Of a stretch of DNA of 64,000 nucleotides, positions 41,057-49,763 are shown one piece after another. Positions within the stretch are counted from its first letter, which is position 1. Every line of letters begins with the position of its first letter. The position numbers were made by a program, and so were the translations under genes. The stretch spans positions 62,001 through 126,000 of the forward strand of contig NZ_JBOCEF010000005.1 of NCBI RefSeq assembly GCF_050586345.1, read 5' to 3'. Source of the stretch: JBOCEF01 sp050586345. GTDB lineage: Bacteria > Pseudomonadota > Alphaproteobacteria > Rhodobacterales > Rhodobacteraceae. Below the pieces are notes generated by a model, which was given only the letters and a program-made list of their open reading frames with translations, had not been told where the DNA came from and did not search any database.

Positions 41057-43492
41057 TCAGAACGGGATGTCGTCCGGCGCGCTCAGGAACCGCGCCACGA
41101 CGCGCTTCTCGCCCGCCTTCTCGAACGCCACCGTCACCTTGTCGCCCTCGGCGTATTCCACCGTGCCGTAGCCGAATTTCTGGTGGAACACCCGGTCGCC
41201 GACGTTGAAGGGGCAGACCGCCTCGGCGTCGATCACCAGGTTGCGCGCCTCGGTCGGGGCGCGCATCCCGCGGCGCCCGGCATTGGCCTGCATCCGCTTC
41301 CAGCCCGGCGAGTTGTAGGCGTCGGAGCGCGTCGCCGCCTCCTCCAGCCGCGATCCGCCGCCGAAATTCCCGCCCCCGCCGAAATTGCCGCCGAAGCCGC
41401 CGCTCCCGCCGCTGCGCTGCGCGCCATGCCCGGCGGCGCCGTAATTGCCGCCGTAAAGGCCGGGGGGCGTCAACACCTCCACATGCGCCTCCGGCAGCTC
41501 GTCGATGAAGCGCGAGGGCAGGGCGGATTGCCAGCGCCCGTGGATCGCCCGGTTGGCCGCGAAACTGATCGTGCACAGCTTCTCGGCCCGGGTGATGCCC
41601 ACATAGGCCAGCCGCCGCTCTTCCTCGAGGCCCGCGAGGCCGCTTTCATCCATGCTCCGCTGGGAGGGGAACAGACCGTCCTCCCAGCCCGGCAGGAACA
41701 CGCAAGGAAACTCCAGCCCCTTGGCCGCGTGCAGCGTCATGATCGAGACCTTGGGCTGGCCGTCCTCCTGCTCGTTCTCCATCACCAGGGAGACATGTTC
41801 GAGGAAGCCCTCGAGGTTCTCGAACCCCTCCAGGGCCTTCACCAGCTCCTTGAGGTTCTCGAGCCGCCCCGGCGCGTCGGGGGACTTGTCGGCCTTCCAC
41901 ATGTCGGTATAGCCGCTCTCGTCCAGGATCGCCTCGGCGAGTTCGACATGGTTCTCCCCCGCTTCCAGCCGCGCACGCCAGCGGGCGAGCATGGCCAGCA
42001 GGTCTTCCAGCGACTTCGCCGCCTTGCCCTTGAAGGCGCCGTCGGCCAGCAGGGTGGCGGTGGCGTCGAGGGGGCCGATCTCGTTCGCGCGGCTGAACTC
42101 GTTGATGGTCGACTGCGCCTTGTCGCCCACGCCCCGCTTGGGGGTGTTCACGATCCGCTCGAACGCCATCCCGTCGCCCGGGTTGGTCACGCAGCGGAAA
42201 TAGGCCATGGCGTCCCGGATCTCCTTGCGCTCATAGAAGCGCGGGCCGCCGATGACGCGATAGGGCATGCCGATGGTCAGGAACCGGTCCTCGAAGGCGC
42301 GCATCTGGAAGGACGCGCGCACCAGGATCGCCATGTGGTCGGGGTTCACCGGGTCGAGGCCGCGGGTGCCCTTCTCCAGCGCCTCGATCTCCTCGCCGAT
42401 CCAGCGGGCCTCTTCCTCGCCGTCCCAGTGGCCGATCAGGCGGACCTTCTCCCCGGCCTCCTCCTCGGTCCACAGGGTCTTGCCGAGGCGGTTCTCGTTG
42501 GCATGGATCACCGAGGAGGCGGCGGCGAGGATATGGGGGGTGGAGCGGTAGTTCTGCTCCAGCCGCACCACCTTGGCGCCGGGGAAGTCCTTCTCGAAGC
42601 GCAGGATGTTGCCGACCTCCGCGCCGCGCCAGCCATAGATCGACTGGTCGTCATCGCCGACGCAGCAGATATTGGCGCGCTGCCCGGCCAGCAGCCGCAG
42701 CCACAGGTACTGGGCGACGTTGGTGTCCTGGTATTCGTCGACGAGGATATAGCGGAAGCGGTCGCGCCAGGTTTCCAGCACGTCGGGGTTGTTGCGGAAG
42801 ATCTCCACGACATGCAGCAGCAGGTCGCCGAAATCGACGGCGTTGAGCGTGCGCAGCCGCTGCTGGTAGGCGTCGTACAGCTCCACGCCCCGGCGGTTGA
42901 AGGCCGAGGCTTCTTCCGCGGGCACATGCGCGGGCGTCCAGGCGCGGTTCTTCCAGCGGTCGATCAGGTTCGCCAGCTGCCGCGGCGGCCAGCGCTTGTG
43001 GTCGATCCGCTCCGCCTCCAGCAACTGCTTGATCAGGCGCAGCTGGTCATCCGTATCCAGGATGGTGAAGCCGTTCTCCAGCCCCGCAAGCTCCGCGTGC
43101 CGCCGCAGGATCTTGACGCAGAGCGAGTGGAACGTGCCCATCCAGCTCATCCCCTCGACCGAGGGGCCGATGAGCTGGCCGAGCCGTCCCTTCATCTCCC
43201 GCGCCGCCTTGTTGGTGAAGGTGACGGCGAGCACCTGCCACGGCTTGGCGCGGCCCGAGGCGAGGATCTGCGCGATGCGGCAGGTCAGCGCCCGGGTCTT
43301 GCCGGTGCCGGCGCCCGCAAGGACCAGGACGGGGCCGTCCAGCGTCTCCGCCGCCTCGCGCTGCGGGGTGTTGAGCCCCTCGAGCCACGGCGTCGGGGCG
43401 GCGGCCATCGCGCGTTGCGACAGGCTCCGGTCATCCCACGCTTCGAAGGCGTCGAGGTCGTCATACGGGTCGTTGGGCGCGCCATGGGTCAT
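41057..43492 (-). CDS. uvrD: UvrD/PcrA-type DNA helicase
   Basis: This 811-residue superfamily 1 helicase unwinds DNA 3' to 5' in excision and mismatch repair. Motif I is VLAGAGTGKTRALTCRI, motif II ILVDEYQDTN, motif III GDDDQSIYGWRGAEVG, later LEQNYRS, and TLHAAKGLEFP with YVGITRAEK near the end. A glycine-rich linker (GGSGGFGGNFGGGGNFGGG) precedes the C-terminal DNA-contacting domain (FNVGDRVFHQKFGYGTVEYA). The ATG at 43492 is used; a TTG three codons earlier is also open. A perfect LexA box lies about 40 bases upstream. Confidence 0.95.
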   Translation of the reverse strand: MTHGAPNDPYDDLDAFEAWDDRSLSQRAMAAAPTPWLEGLNTPQREAAETLDGPVLVLAGAGTGKTRALTCRIAQILASGRAKPWQVLAVTFTNKAAREMKGRLGQLIGPSVEGMSWMGTFHSLCVKILRRHAELAGLENGFTILDTDDQLRLIKQLLEAERIDHKRWPPRQLANLIDRWKNRAWTPAHVPAEEASAFNRRGVELYDAYQQRLRTLNAVDFGDLLLHVVEIFRNNPDVLETWRDRFRYILVDEYQDTNVAQYLWLRLLAGQRANICCVGDDDQSIYGWRGAEVGNILRFEKDFPGAKVVRLEQNYRSTPHILAAASSVIHANENRLGKTLWTEEEAGEKVRLIGHWDGEEEARWIGEEIEALEKGTRGLDPVNPDHMAILVRASFQMRAFEDRFLTIGMPYRVIGGPRFYERKEIRDAMAYFRCVTNPGDGMAFERIVNTPKRGVGDKAQSTINEFSRANEIGPLDATATLLADGAFKGKAAKSLEDLLAMLARWRARLEAGENHVELAEAILDESGYTDMWKADKSPDAPGRLENLKELVKALEGFENLEGFLEHVSLVMENEQEDGQPKVSIMTLHAAKGLEFPCVFLPGWEDGLFPSQRSMDESGLAGLEEERRLAYVGITRAEKLCTISFAANRAIHGRWQSALPSRFIDELPEAHVEVLTPPGLYGGNYGAAGHGAQRSGGSGGFGGNFGGGGNFGGGSRLEEAATRSDAYNSPGWKRMQANAGRRGMRAPTEARNLVIDAEAVCPFNVGDRVFHQKFGYGTVEYAEGDKVTVAFEKAGEKRVVARFLSAPDDIPF

Positions 43493-43533
43493 GGCGGGCA
43501 AAATAGCGCCGGGGGGGCGGAAGGGGAAGGGCT

Positions 43534-43548
43534 GTTCGGCTTTCGTTC
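43534..43548. promoter_or_regulatory. Perfect alphaproteobacterial LexA (SOS) box
   Basis: GTTC-GGCTTTC-GTTC matches the alphaproteobacterial SOS operator GTTC-N7-GTTC exactly. It lies 42 bases upstream of the uvrD ATG and about 90 bases upstream of the plus-strand gene at 43639. The match implies DNA-damage control of uvrD; the operator is from established knowledge, the binding is inferred. Confidence 0.75.
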
Positions 43549-43638
43549 TGCGCGCGGCGGCGCTTCGACGCTGGTGGGTCGCGGGCGGCGCGGCTACGGT
43601 CCGGTGCAGTATTCGACGCGTATCCAGGGGCGTTCCCG

Positions 43639-44160
43639 ATGTTTTTCAGCAGCAAGGCCGACGATCATTACGACCGCATGGCCGAAGAGGCCGCGGTTCC
43701 GTACTCGAACACCTTGCGGCGCCTCGGCCTGTTCCTGCTGGGGATGGCGGCGGCGGCCTGGCTGCTGGGGCTGCCGTCGGGGGCGGACCTGCTGGTGCAG
43801 CAGGCGGCCCTGACCCCCTATGACCGCCCGGCCGAGCTGACCTGCGCCAACGCCGGCAAGGTGCTGACCTTCTGCAAGGTCGCCATGCCCGATGGCGGGC
43901 CCGGGGCCGCCTACCTGTGGGTCGGCGGCGAGTCGCGCGGCGGGCGGGGCGAGGCGCAGGCCTTCCGCGACCCCGACTCGGGCCTCGCGACCACCGCGCT
44001 GGGGATGGAGATGGCGGGGCGGCGCCTCGCCACCGCGGCGGGGGTGGAGCTGTTCCCGCTCGGCCTCGTCGCGGCGCAGGTCCGGCGGCTGCGGCGCAAG
44101 CGGCGGCTGCGCCGGTTCCTGGACGAGGAATGGCCCGAATGGCGGCGCGAATACCTCTGA
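43639..44160 (+). CDS. Membrane protein of unknown function
   Basis: This 173-residue protein was not assigned to a family. One clear membrane helix (LGLFLLGMAAAAWLLGL, about residues 28-45) follows a short polar N-terminus. A probable periplasmic part contains two cysteines (LTCANAGKVLTFCKVAM) that could form a disulfide. The C-terminus is strongly basic (RRLRRKRRLRRFLDEE). The ATG is supported weakly by CCAGGGGCGTTCCCG. It is divergent from uvrD, and the LexA box lies between them, so SOS control is possible. Confidence 0.7.
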   Translation: MFFSSKADDHYDRMAEEAAVPYSNTLRRLGLFLLGMAAAAWLLGLPSGADLLVQQAALTPYDRPAELTCANAGKVLTFCKVAMPDGGPGAAYLWVGGESRGGRGEAQAFRDPDSGLATTALGMEMAGRRLATAAGVELFPLGLVAAQVRRLRRKRRLRRFLDEEWPEWRREYL

Positions 44161-44278
44161 TCCGGGCCCGGGCCGCGCTTTCGTACCCCGGTGCGGCGCG
44201 CCGGTTTCGCCGCCTCCTCCGAAAGTCTTGCCGCCCCGCGCATCCGGCCTAATTGGTCCGGGGCAAAGGAGGACCCCC

Positions 44279-44938
44279 ATGTTCTGGCTACGCCGCGACC
44301 CCAAGATGCCCACGGCCGAAGACGCGCTCCCCGGGCGCGACGACCCGATTCCCACCGCCCGGACGCATTTCGTCAACGGCCGCACGCTGCGGGGCCCGTA
44401 CCCCGACGGCGCCGAGGCGGCGGTGTTCGGCATGGGCTGTTTCTGGGGCGCCGAGCGCAAGTTCTGGGAGACCCCCGGCGTCTGGGTCACCGCCGTGGGC
44501 TATACCGGCGGGATCACGAAGAACCCCACCTACAAGGAGGTCTGCACCGGCATGACCGGCCATAACGAGGTGGTGCTGGTGGTCTACGACCCCGAGATGG
44601 TCAGCTTCGGCGAGCTTCTGCAGGTGTTCTTCGAGGGCCACGACCCCACCCAGGGCATGCGCCAGGGCGCGGACGTCGGCACCCAGTACCGCTCGGGCGT
44701 CTACACCACCACCGAGGCGCAGCGCGCCGCGGCGCTTCACGCGAAGGAAGACTACGAGGGGCGCCTGCGCGCCGCGGGCTTCCCCAGCATCACCACCGAG
44801 GTGATGGAAGCGCCCGAGTTCTTCTATGCCGAGGAGTACCACCAGCAGTATCTCGCCAAGAATCCCGGCGGCTATTGCGGGCTGGGCGGGACCGGCGTGT
44901 CCTGCCCGGTGGGCGTCGGGGGGCCGCACGCGCTCTGA
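44279..44938 (+). CDS. msrA: Peptide methionine-S-sulfoxide reductase MsrA
   Basis: This 219-residue enzyme repairs the S form of methionine sulfoxide in proteins. The catalytic cysteine is C54 in GMGCFWGAERKFW. GYTGGITKNPTYKEVCTGMTGHNE, GADVGTQYRSGVY and AEEYHQQYLAKNPGGYCG are typical, and C-terminal cysteines (GGYCGLGGTGVSCP) can serve recycling. A strong AAAGGAGG site precedes the ATG. It has no signal peptide, so it is cytoplasmic. Confidence 0.96.
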   Translation: MFWLRRDPKMPTAEDALPGRDDPIPTARTHFVNGRTLRGPYPDGAEAAVFGMGCFWGAERKFWETPGVWVTAVGYTGGITKNPTYKEVCTGMTGHNEVVLVVYDPEMVSFGELLQVFFEGHDPTQGMRQGADVGTQYRSGVYTTTEAQRAAALHAKEDYEGRLRAAGFPSITTEVMEAPEFFYAEEYHQQYLAKNPGGYCGLGGTGVSCPVGVGGPHAL

Positions 44939-44979
44939 CCTGCGGGACCGGCGAAGTGCAGACGGGGGAGGGCCGCGGC

Positions 44980-45290
44980 TCTCCCCCTTCGCATGTCCGG
45001 GCCCTGGCCCTCGGCCTTGGTCCTTCCCGCGCAGTCCGGCGAGTCCGCCAAGGCCCAACAACAGCAGCGGGGCGGCGGCGGGAAGCGGCGCGTCCGAGGT
45101 GGGGGCGACGACGGAGATGCGCTGACGGACGGGCGTCTCGCCCATGGTCGGCCGGATCAGCGACCGGGAACAGGCGATCACGACGTCCGGGCCGGCTTCG
45201 TGGATCGACACGGTGACGGCGGCGTAGGCGAGGGCAGGCGCCGCGGACAGGGCGGCGGCGAAAAGAAGGCTGCGCTTGTTGAAATCCCCC
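44980..45290 (-). pseudogene. Decayed VPLPA-CTERM gene (4th)
   Basis: Reading the minus strand, NKRSLLFAAALSAAPALAYA is an intact signal-peptide sequence and SDAPLPAAAPLLLLGLGGLAG is a recognisable VPLPA-type C-terminal signal. Only about 45 residues separate them, against 130 or more in the other copies. No ATG, GTG or TTG lies in frame ahead of the signal peptide, and instead of the basic tail and stop the frame runs on into the complement of msrA. Loss of start, core and end suggests a pseudogene. Exact borders are approximate. Confidence 0.55.
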
Positions 45291-45411
45291 GGGGATGCGG
45301 CGTGCGGCGGCCGGGCCCCCCGGCCCCCTCCGCTTGACCCCGCGCGCGGGGCGGAGTACCGCCCAAGGGTCCGCCTTCCGCACCCGGAACACGCCCCCGA
45401 AAGGCCCTGCC

Positions 45412-46290
45412 ATGACCACCTGGACCGCCCTGACCACCATCCCCGGCGAGAAACCCGCCTATGCGCTCGGCGAAGCGATGGAGGAGCTCGCGATCGCGCC
45501 CCACGCCCTCGCGGTGCTGGAGATCGAGGATGGCAGCGGCCTGTGGGAGGTCGGCGGCTATTACGGCGAGAAGCCGGACGAGGTGCAGCTCGACATCCTC
45601 GCGGCCATGCACGGCGCGAAGGCCTTCGCGGTCAGCAAGCTGGAGGATCGCGACTGGGTCGCCCAGGTGCGGCGCGAGCTGACGCCGGTCGAGGCGGGGC
45701 GCTTCGTGGTGCATGGCGCCCATGACCGCGACGGGGTGGACAGCCAGAAGCTGAGCCTCGAGATCGAGGCGGCGATGGCCTTCGGCACCGGGCATCACGG
45801 CACCACCCGCGGCTGCCTGCTGGCGCTGGACGGGCTGATCCGCCAGGGCTGGGCCCCGCGGCGGGTGGCCGATATCGGCTGCGGCACCGGGGTTCTGGCG
45901 ATGGGCGCGGCCAAGGCGCTGCGCGTGCCCTGCGTCGCCACCGACATCGACCCGGTGGCGGTGCGCACCGCGCGCGCCAACGTCAAGCACAACGGGCTGT
46001 CGCCCTGGGTGCGCACCGGGCTGTCGGTCGGCTTCCGCTCGCCGCTGATCCGCGAGGCCGCGCCGTTCGACCTGGTGTTCGCCAACATCCTCGCGCGGCC
46101 CCTGCGCGGGCTGGCCAAGGACATGTTCGCCCACATCGCCCCCGGCGGGCACGCGGTGCTGTCGGGGATCCTGAACCCGCAGGCGACCTGGGTGGAAAGC
46201 TGCTACCTGTCCAATGGTTTCGTGCGGTCCGAGCGGATCGTGCTGGGCGACTGGACCACGCTGGTGCTGCGCAAGCCGCCGCTGGTCTGA
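45412..46290 (+). CDS. prmA: Ribosomal protein L11 methyltransferase
   Basis: This 292-residue SAM-dependent enzyme methylates lysines of ribosomal protein L11. The SAM-binding core is VADIGCGTGVLAMGAAKAL, followed by ATDIDPVAV and NVKHNGL, with the amino-methyltransferase motif FANILARPLRGLAKD. The N-terminal substrate-binding half is present. The ATG follows GAAAGGCCCTGCC. A strong terminator lies about 45 bases downstream. Confidence 0.95.
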   Translation: MTTWTALTTIPGEKPAYALGEAMEELAIAPHALAVLEIEDGSGLWEVGGYYGEKPDEVQLDILAAMHGAKAFAVSKLEDRDWVAQVRRELTPVEAGRFVVHGAHDRDGVDSQKLSLEIEAAMAFGTGHHGTTRGCLLALDGLIRQGWAPRRVADIGCGTGVLAMGAAKALRVPCVATDIDPVAVRTARANVKHNGLSPWVRTGLSVGFRSPLIREAAPFDLVFANILARPLRGLAKDMFAHIAPGGHAVLSGILNPQATWVESCYLSNGFVRSERIVLGDWTTLVLRKPPLV

Positions 46291-46335
46291 GCGGGGGCGG
46301 GGGCGTCGCGGCCCCTCGCCTTGCGCGGCCAACAG

Positions 46336-46371
46336 AAAAGCCGGGTCCCCGACATGGGGGCCCGGCTTTTT
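46336..46371 (+). terminator. Terminator after prmA
   Basis: AAAAGCCGGGTCCCC pairs with GGGGGCCCGGCTTTT (one G-U) around GACAT and is followed by T. The remaining stretch to 46608 shows no gene. Confidence 0.88.
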
Positions 46372-46608
46372 CATGCCTTCGGGCGCTTGCGTCCCGTCCC
46401 CGACCCGCACCTGCAAGCGGGACCGAGAGGCGTGCGGCCCCCATTCGCAAATGGGAAGGAGGGCCAGGCGTCCGGCCCGGGGACCCTTGGGGCAGGGACC
46501 CGGGCCGGACGGGCGCGCCGGCTGCGAACTCTGCAGCGGCGCGGGTCGGACGGGACGGGCGCGCGGGGGAAAGCCTCCTGCGCGCCGCGCGTCGCCGCCC
46601 GGAAGGCG

Positions 46609-46827
46609 TCAGGCGCCGAGGACGCGGCGGTCCAGCGCGCGGCCGGCCAGGCCGAGATCGTCGAGCATGTTCACGCTCATCGCCTTGAGCTGCGCGCGCG
46701 CCGCCTTGCGGGCGTTGCGGCCGCGATACACGCGGCCGGCAAGGCGCAGAACGCGCTCGACGCCGTTCACGAGCTTGAGGACGGTTTCGGCGCCGAACGG
46801 GGCGTAGGTGGAGGTGGCGACGGTCAT
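46609..46827 (-). CDS. DUF1127 small protein
   Basis: This 72-residue protein has the DUF1127 C-terminal motif (ARAQLKAMSVNMLDDLGLAGRALDRRVL) after a basic segment. Small DUF1127 proteins in alphaproteobacteria have been linked to RNA turnover, phosphate or stress responses, and some bind RNA. The ATG at 46827 follows GGAGACTTCGCC, which decides it over an upstream start at 46917. No partner gene is adjacent. Confidence 0.85.
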   Translation of the reverse strand: MTVATSTYAPFGAETVLKLVNGVERVLRLAGRVYRGRNARKAARAQLKAMSVNMLDDLGLAGRALDRRVLGA

Positions 46828-47238
46828 GGCGAAGTCTCCGCAGCGAGTGGTTTGACCACGAAGGGAAGGGTGTTGGGTGTCATCGGGAGCGCCAACAACT
46901 GGCGTCTGAGCGGGCATCTACTGCCTGTTTTCTGGGCGCACAATGGAGCCGAATGCATGGCTGGCTTGCACGCCCTGCATGTCGGGGGCTGCGCGTCGCG
47001 CATGCATTGCGGCGTGTCGTTTTTCGTACCGGTCATCGATTTTCGACGGCCGGGCGCAACAGATTTTAATGATAATTCCCGGGCCCGCGGGCCGGTTTCG
47101 GCGCTTTGCGGGCGATTCAGGGACTGGGCGGGGCGACTCGCCCCCCGGCGGGGACGAGTCGGATTCGCACCGCCGGGCCGTTTCGGGCGCGCGACGTTCC
47201 CCTTTCGTGCCGACTCGGCGCGTGTTAGCCATGTCATC
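46828..47238. other. 411-base intergenic region between the DUF1127 gene and ruvC
   Basis: This region contains divergent control sequences. A stretch at 46920-47080 is richer in A+T than the rest and could hold a promoter or small RNA. A hairpin CGACTCG...CGAGTCG spans 47134-47161. GTTC-CCCTTTC-GTGC at 47196-47210 differs from the LexA box at one base, 29 bases before ruvC. No open reading frame with a ribosome site was found. Confidence 0.45.
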
Positions 47239-47772
47239 ATGACCCGGACGACCCCAGACAGTTTCCGCGTGATCGGATTGGACCCCGGCCTGCGCCGCAC
47301 CGGCTGGGGCGTGGTCGATGTGCGCGGCCCGAAGATCCGCCACGTCGCCAACGGCGTCTGCGCCTCGAGCGGCGCGGACCTGGCCGCACGGCTGCTGAGC
47401 CTGTTCGACGGGCTGACCGAGGTGGTGGCCCGCCACGCCCCCGACCAGGCGGCGGTGGAGCATACCTTCGTCAACAAGGACGCGGCGGGCACGCTGAAGC
47501 TGGGGCAGGCGCGGGCGATGGCGCTGCTGGTCCCGGCGCGGGCCGGGCTGCCGGTGGCGGAATACGCGCCCAACGCGGTGAAGAAGGCGGTGGTCGGCGT
47601 CGGCCATGCCCAGAAGGCGCAGGTGGACCACATGGTGCGCATGATGCTGCCGGGGGTGGAGATCGCCGGGCCGGACGCCGCCGACGCGCTGGCCATCGCG
47701 CTGTGCCACGCGCACCAGGCGCGGTTCGGCGGGCGGCTCGACGCCGCGGTGGCGGCGGCCGAGCGGCGCTGA
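47239..47772 (+). CDS. ruvC: Holliday junction resolvase RuvC
   Basis: This 177-residue endonuclease cuts Holliday junctions. The acidic catalytic residues are in VIGLDPGLRRTGWGVV, AAVEHTFVNKDAAGTLKLGQ and GPDAADALAIALCHAH. The ATG is near the family's usual start, though the ribosome site is weak. It is the first gene of ruvCAB, with a near-match SOS box upstream. Length is normal. Confidence 0.96.
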   Translation: MTRTTPDSFRVIGLDPGLRRTGWGVVDVRGPKIRHVANGVCASSGADLAARLLSLFDGLTEVVARHAPDQAAVEHTFVNKDAAGTLKLGQARAMALLVPARAGLPVAEYAPNAVKKAVVGVGHAQKAQVDHMVRMMLPGVEIAGPDAADALAIALCHAHQARFGGRLDAAVAAAERR

Positions 47773-47865
47773 GGGGCGGCGCGCGCCGCCGCGGCGCCGC
47801 CGCGGCGCAGGGAAGGACGGCGCGGCCCGCACCCGGGCCCGCGCGGCACGTCGAAGGGGACGAGC

Positions 47866-48582
47866 ATGATCGGGAAGATCTCCGGGCGGCTGGATTACGT
47901 GGCCGACGACCACGCGCTGATCGAGGCGGCGGGGGTGGGCTATGTCGTCCACTGCTCGCCGCGCACCCTCGGCGCCCTGCCGCGGCCCGGCGAGCGCGCG
48001 GCGCTTTATACCGAGCTGGTGGTGCGCGAGGACCTGATGCAGCTCTATGGCTTCCCGACCTTGATGGAGAAGGAGTGGTGGCGGCTGCTGACCTCGATCC
48101 AGGGGGTGGGCGCCAAGGCCGCGCTGGCCATCCTCGGGGTGCTGGGGCCGGAGGGGGTCTCGCGCGCGATCACCCTTGGCGACGCGGCCTCCATCAAGCG
48201 CGCGCCGGGCGTCGGCCCGAAGATCGCCGCGCGGGTGGTGAACGAGCTGAAGGACAAGGCCCCGTCCGTCATGGCCATGGGCGCCGCCGCCGCGCGCCAG
48301 GCGGGCGAGGGGCTGGCCGAGGTTCTGGATGATGGCGATGCGGCGGAGGAGGCCCCGGCGCCGAAACCCCGCCGCGCCAAGGCGCCGAAGGACGACGCCG
48401 CCGCCGCGGCCCGCGCCGCCTCCGCCGCCGCGCAGGCCGACGCGCTCTCGGCCCTCGGCAATCTCGGCTATGCGCCCGGGGATGCGGCCGAGGCCGTGGC
48501 CCGCGCCGCCGAGGCCGAGGAGGGCGCCGACGCCGCCGCCCTGATCCGCGCCGCCCTGCGCCTGCTGGCCCCCGCGGGATGA
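47866..48582 (+). CDS. ruvA: Holliday junction branch migration protein RuvA
   Basis: This 238-residue protein binds Holliday junctions and loads RuvB. MIGKISGRLDYVADDHALIE starts the OB-fold domain. The helix-hairpin-helix pair is visible as LLTSIQGVGAKAALAILGVLG and SIKRAPGVGPKIAARVVNELK. The C-terminal RuvB-binding domain is DALSALGNLGYAPGDAAEAV. A linker of about 55 residues rich in Ala, Pro and Lys makes it longer than most RuvA proteins (~200). Confidence 0.96.
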   Translation: MIGKISGRLDYVADDHALIEAAGVGYVVHCSPRTLGALPRPGERAALYTELVVREDLMQLYGFPTLMEKEWWRLLTSIQGVGAKAALAILGVLGPEGVSRAITLGDAASIKRAPGVGPKIAARVVNELKDKAPSVMAMGAAAARQAGEGLAEVLDDGDAAEEAPAPKPRRAKAPKDDAAAAARAASAAAQADALSALGNLGYAPGDAAEAVARAAEAEEGADAAALIRAALRLLAPAG

Positions 48583-48691
48583 TCCGCGCCGCCGCGGCCC
48601 GCCCGCCGCGCCTTGCCTTCCGCCGCGCCCCCGGCGACCCTGACGCCGCCGCGCCCGCCCCGCGCCCGGCCGCCCATCCCCGGATCCGCCC

Positions 48692-49759
48692 ATGACCGAC
48701 CCGTTCGACGACCCGTTCGACAGCCCCCCGGAAGGCGATGCCCGCCTCGTGGACCGGGACGAACAGCCCGGCGACCAGGACCGCGCCCTGCGGCCCCAGG
48801 CGCTCGACGATTTCACCGGCCAGGCCGAGGCCCGCGCCAACCTGCGCGTCTTCATCGAATCCGCCCGGCGGCGGGGCGAGGCGATGGACCACACCCTGTT
48901 CCACGGCCCCCCCGGCCTCGGGAAAACCACCCTCGGGCAGATCGTGGCGCGCGAGCTGGGGGTGAACTTCCGCATGACCTCGGGGCCCGTGCTGGCCAAG
49001 GCCGGGGACCTCGCCGCGATCCTGACCAATCTCGACGCCCGCGACGTGCTCTTCATCGACGAGATCCACCGCATGTCGCCGGTGGTGGAAGAGGTCCTCT
49101 ATCCCGCGATGGAGGATTTCGCGCTGGATCTCGTGATCGGCGAGGGCCCCGCCGCGCGCACGGTGCGGATCGACCTGCAGCCCTTCACGCTGATCGGGGC
49201 CACCACGCGGCTCGGCCTGCTGACCACGCCGCTGCGCGACCGCTTCGGCATCCCCACGCGGCTGGAATTCTACACGGTCGAGGAGCTGACCAGCATCGTC
49301 ACCCGCGGCGCGAAGATGCTGGGCGCCCCCTCCGATCCCGGCGGGGCGGAGGAGATCGCCCGCCGCGCCCGCGGCACCCCGCGCATCGCCGGGCGCCTGT
49401 TGCGCCGGGTGGTGGATTTCGCGGTGGTCGAGGGCGACGGCCGCGTCACCCGCGCCATCGCCGACCGGGCGCTGACGCGGCTGGGGGTGGATGATCTTGG
49501 CCTCGACGGCGCCGACCGCAGGTATTTGTCGATGGTGGCCGAGAATTTCGGCGGCGGCCCGGTGGGGGTGGAGACGATGGCCGCCGCCCTCTCCGAGTCC
49601 CGCGACGCCATTGAAGAAGTCATCGAGCCGTTTCTTCTTCAACAGGGCTTGATTCAACGCACGCCGCGGGGCCGAATGCTGGCGCGGAAGGCGTGGCTGC
49701 ACCTGGGGTTGGCCGCGCCGCAGGCGCCGGAGCAGGGCGGGCTGTTCGACGAGGGGTGA
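48692..49759 (+). CDS. ruvB: Holliday junction branch migration ATPase RuvB
   Basis: This 355-residue AAA+ motor drives branch migration with RuvA. LRPQALDDFTGQAEARANLR opens the domain, Walker A is FHGPPGLGKTTLGQIVA, Walker B LFIDEIHRMSPVVEE, sensor 1 GATTRLGLLTTPLRDRFG, and the C-terminal winged helix ends RTPRGRMLARKAWLHLGL. It follows ruvA after a 109-base gap. The next gene starts four bases after its stop. Confidence 0.97.
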   Translation: MTDPFDDPFDSPPEGDARLVDRDEQPGDQDRALRPQALDDFTGQAEARANLRVFIESARRRGEAMDHTLFHGPPGLGKTTLGQIVARELGVNFRMTSGPVLAKAGDLAAILTNLDARDVLFIDEIHRMSPVVEEVLYPAMEDFALDLVIGEGPAARTVRIDLQPFTLIGATTRLGLLTTPLRDRFGIPTRLEFYTVEELTSIVTRGAKMLGAPSDPGGAEEIARRARGTPRIAGRLLRRVVDFAVVEGDGRVTRAIADRALTRLGVDDLGLDGADRRYLSMVAENFGGGPVGVETMAAALSESRDAIEEVIEPFLLQQGLIQRTPRGRMLARKAWLHLGLAAPQAPEQGGLFDEG

Positions 49760-49763
49760 CAGG

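Noticed and set aside
41009..43813. 934-codon plus-strand open frame opposite uvrD
   Set aside because: It is a shadow of uvrD, whose helicase motifs are all intact on the minus strand.
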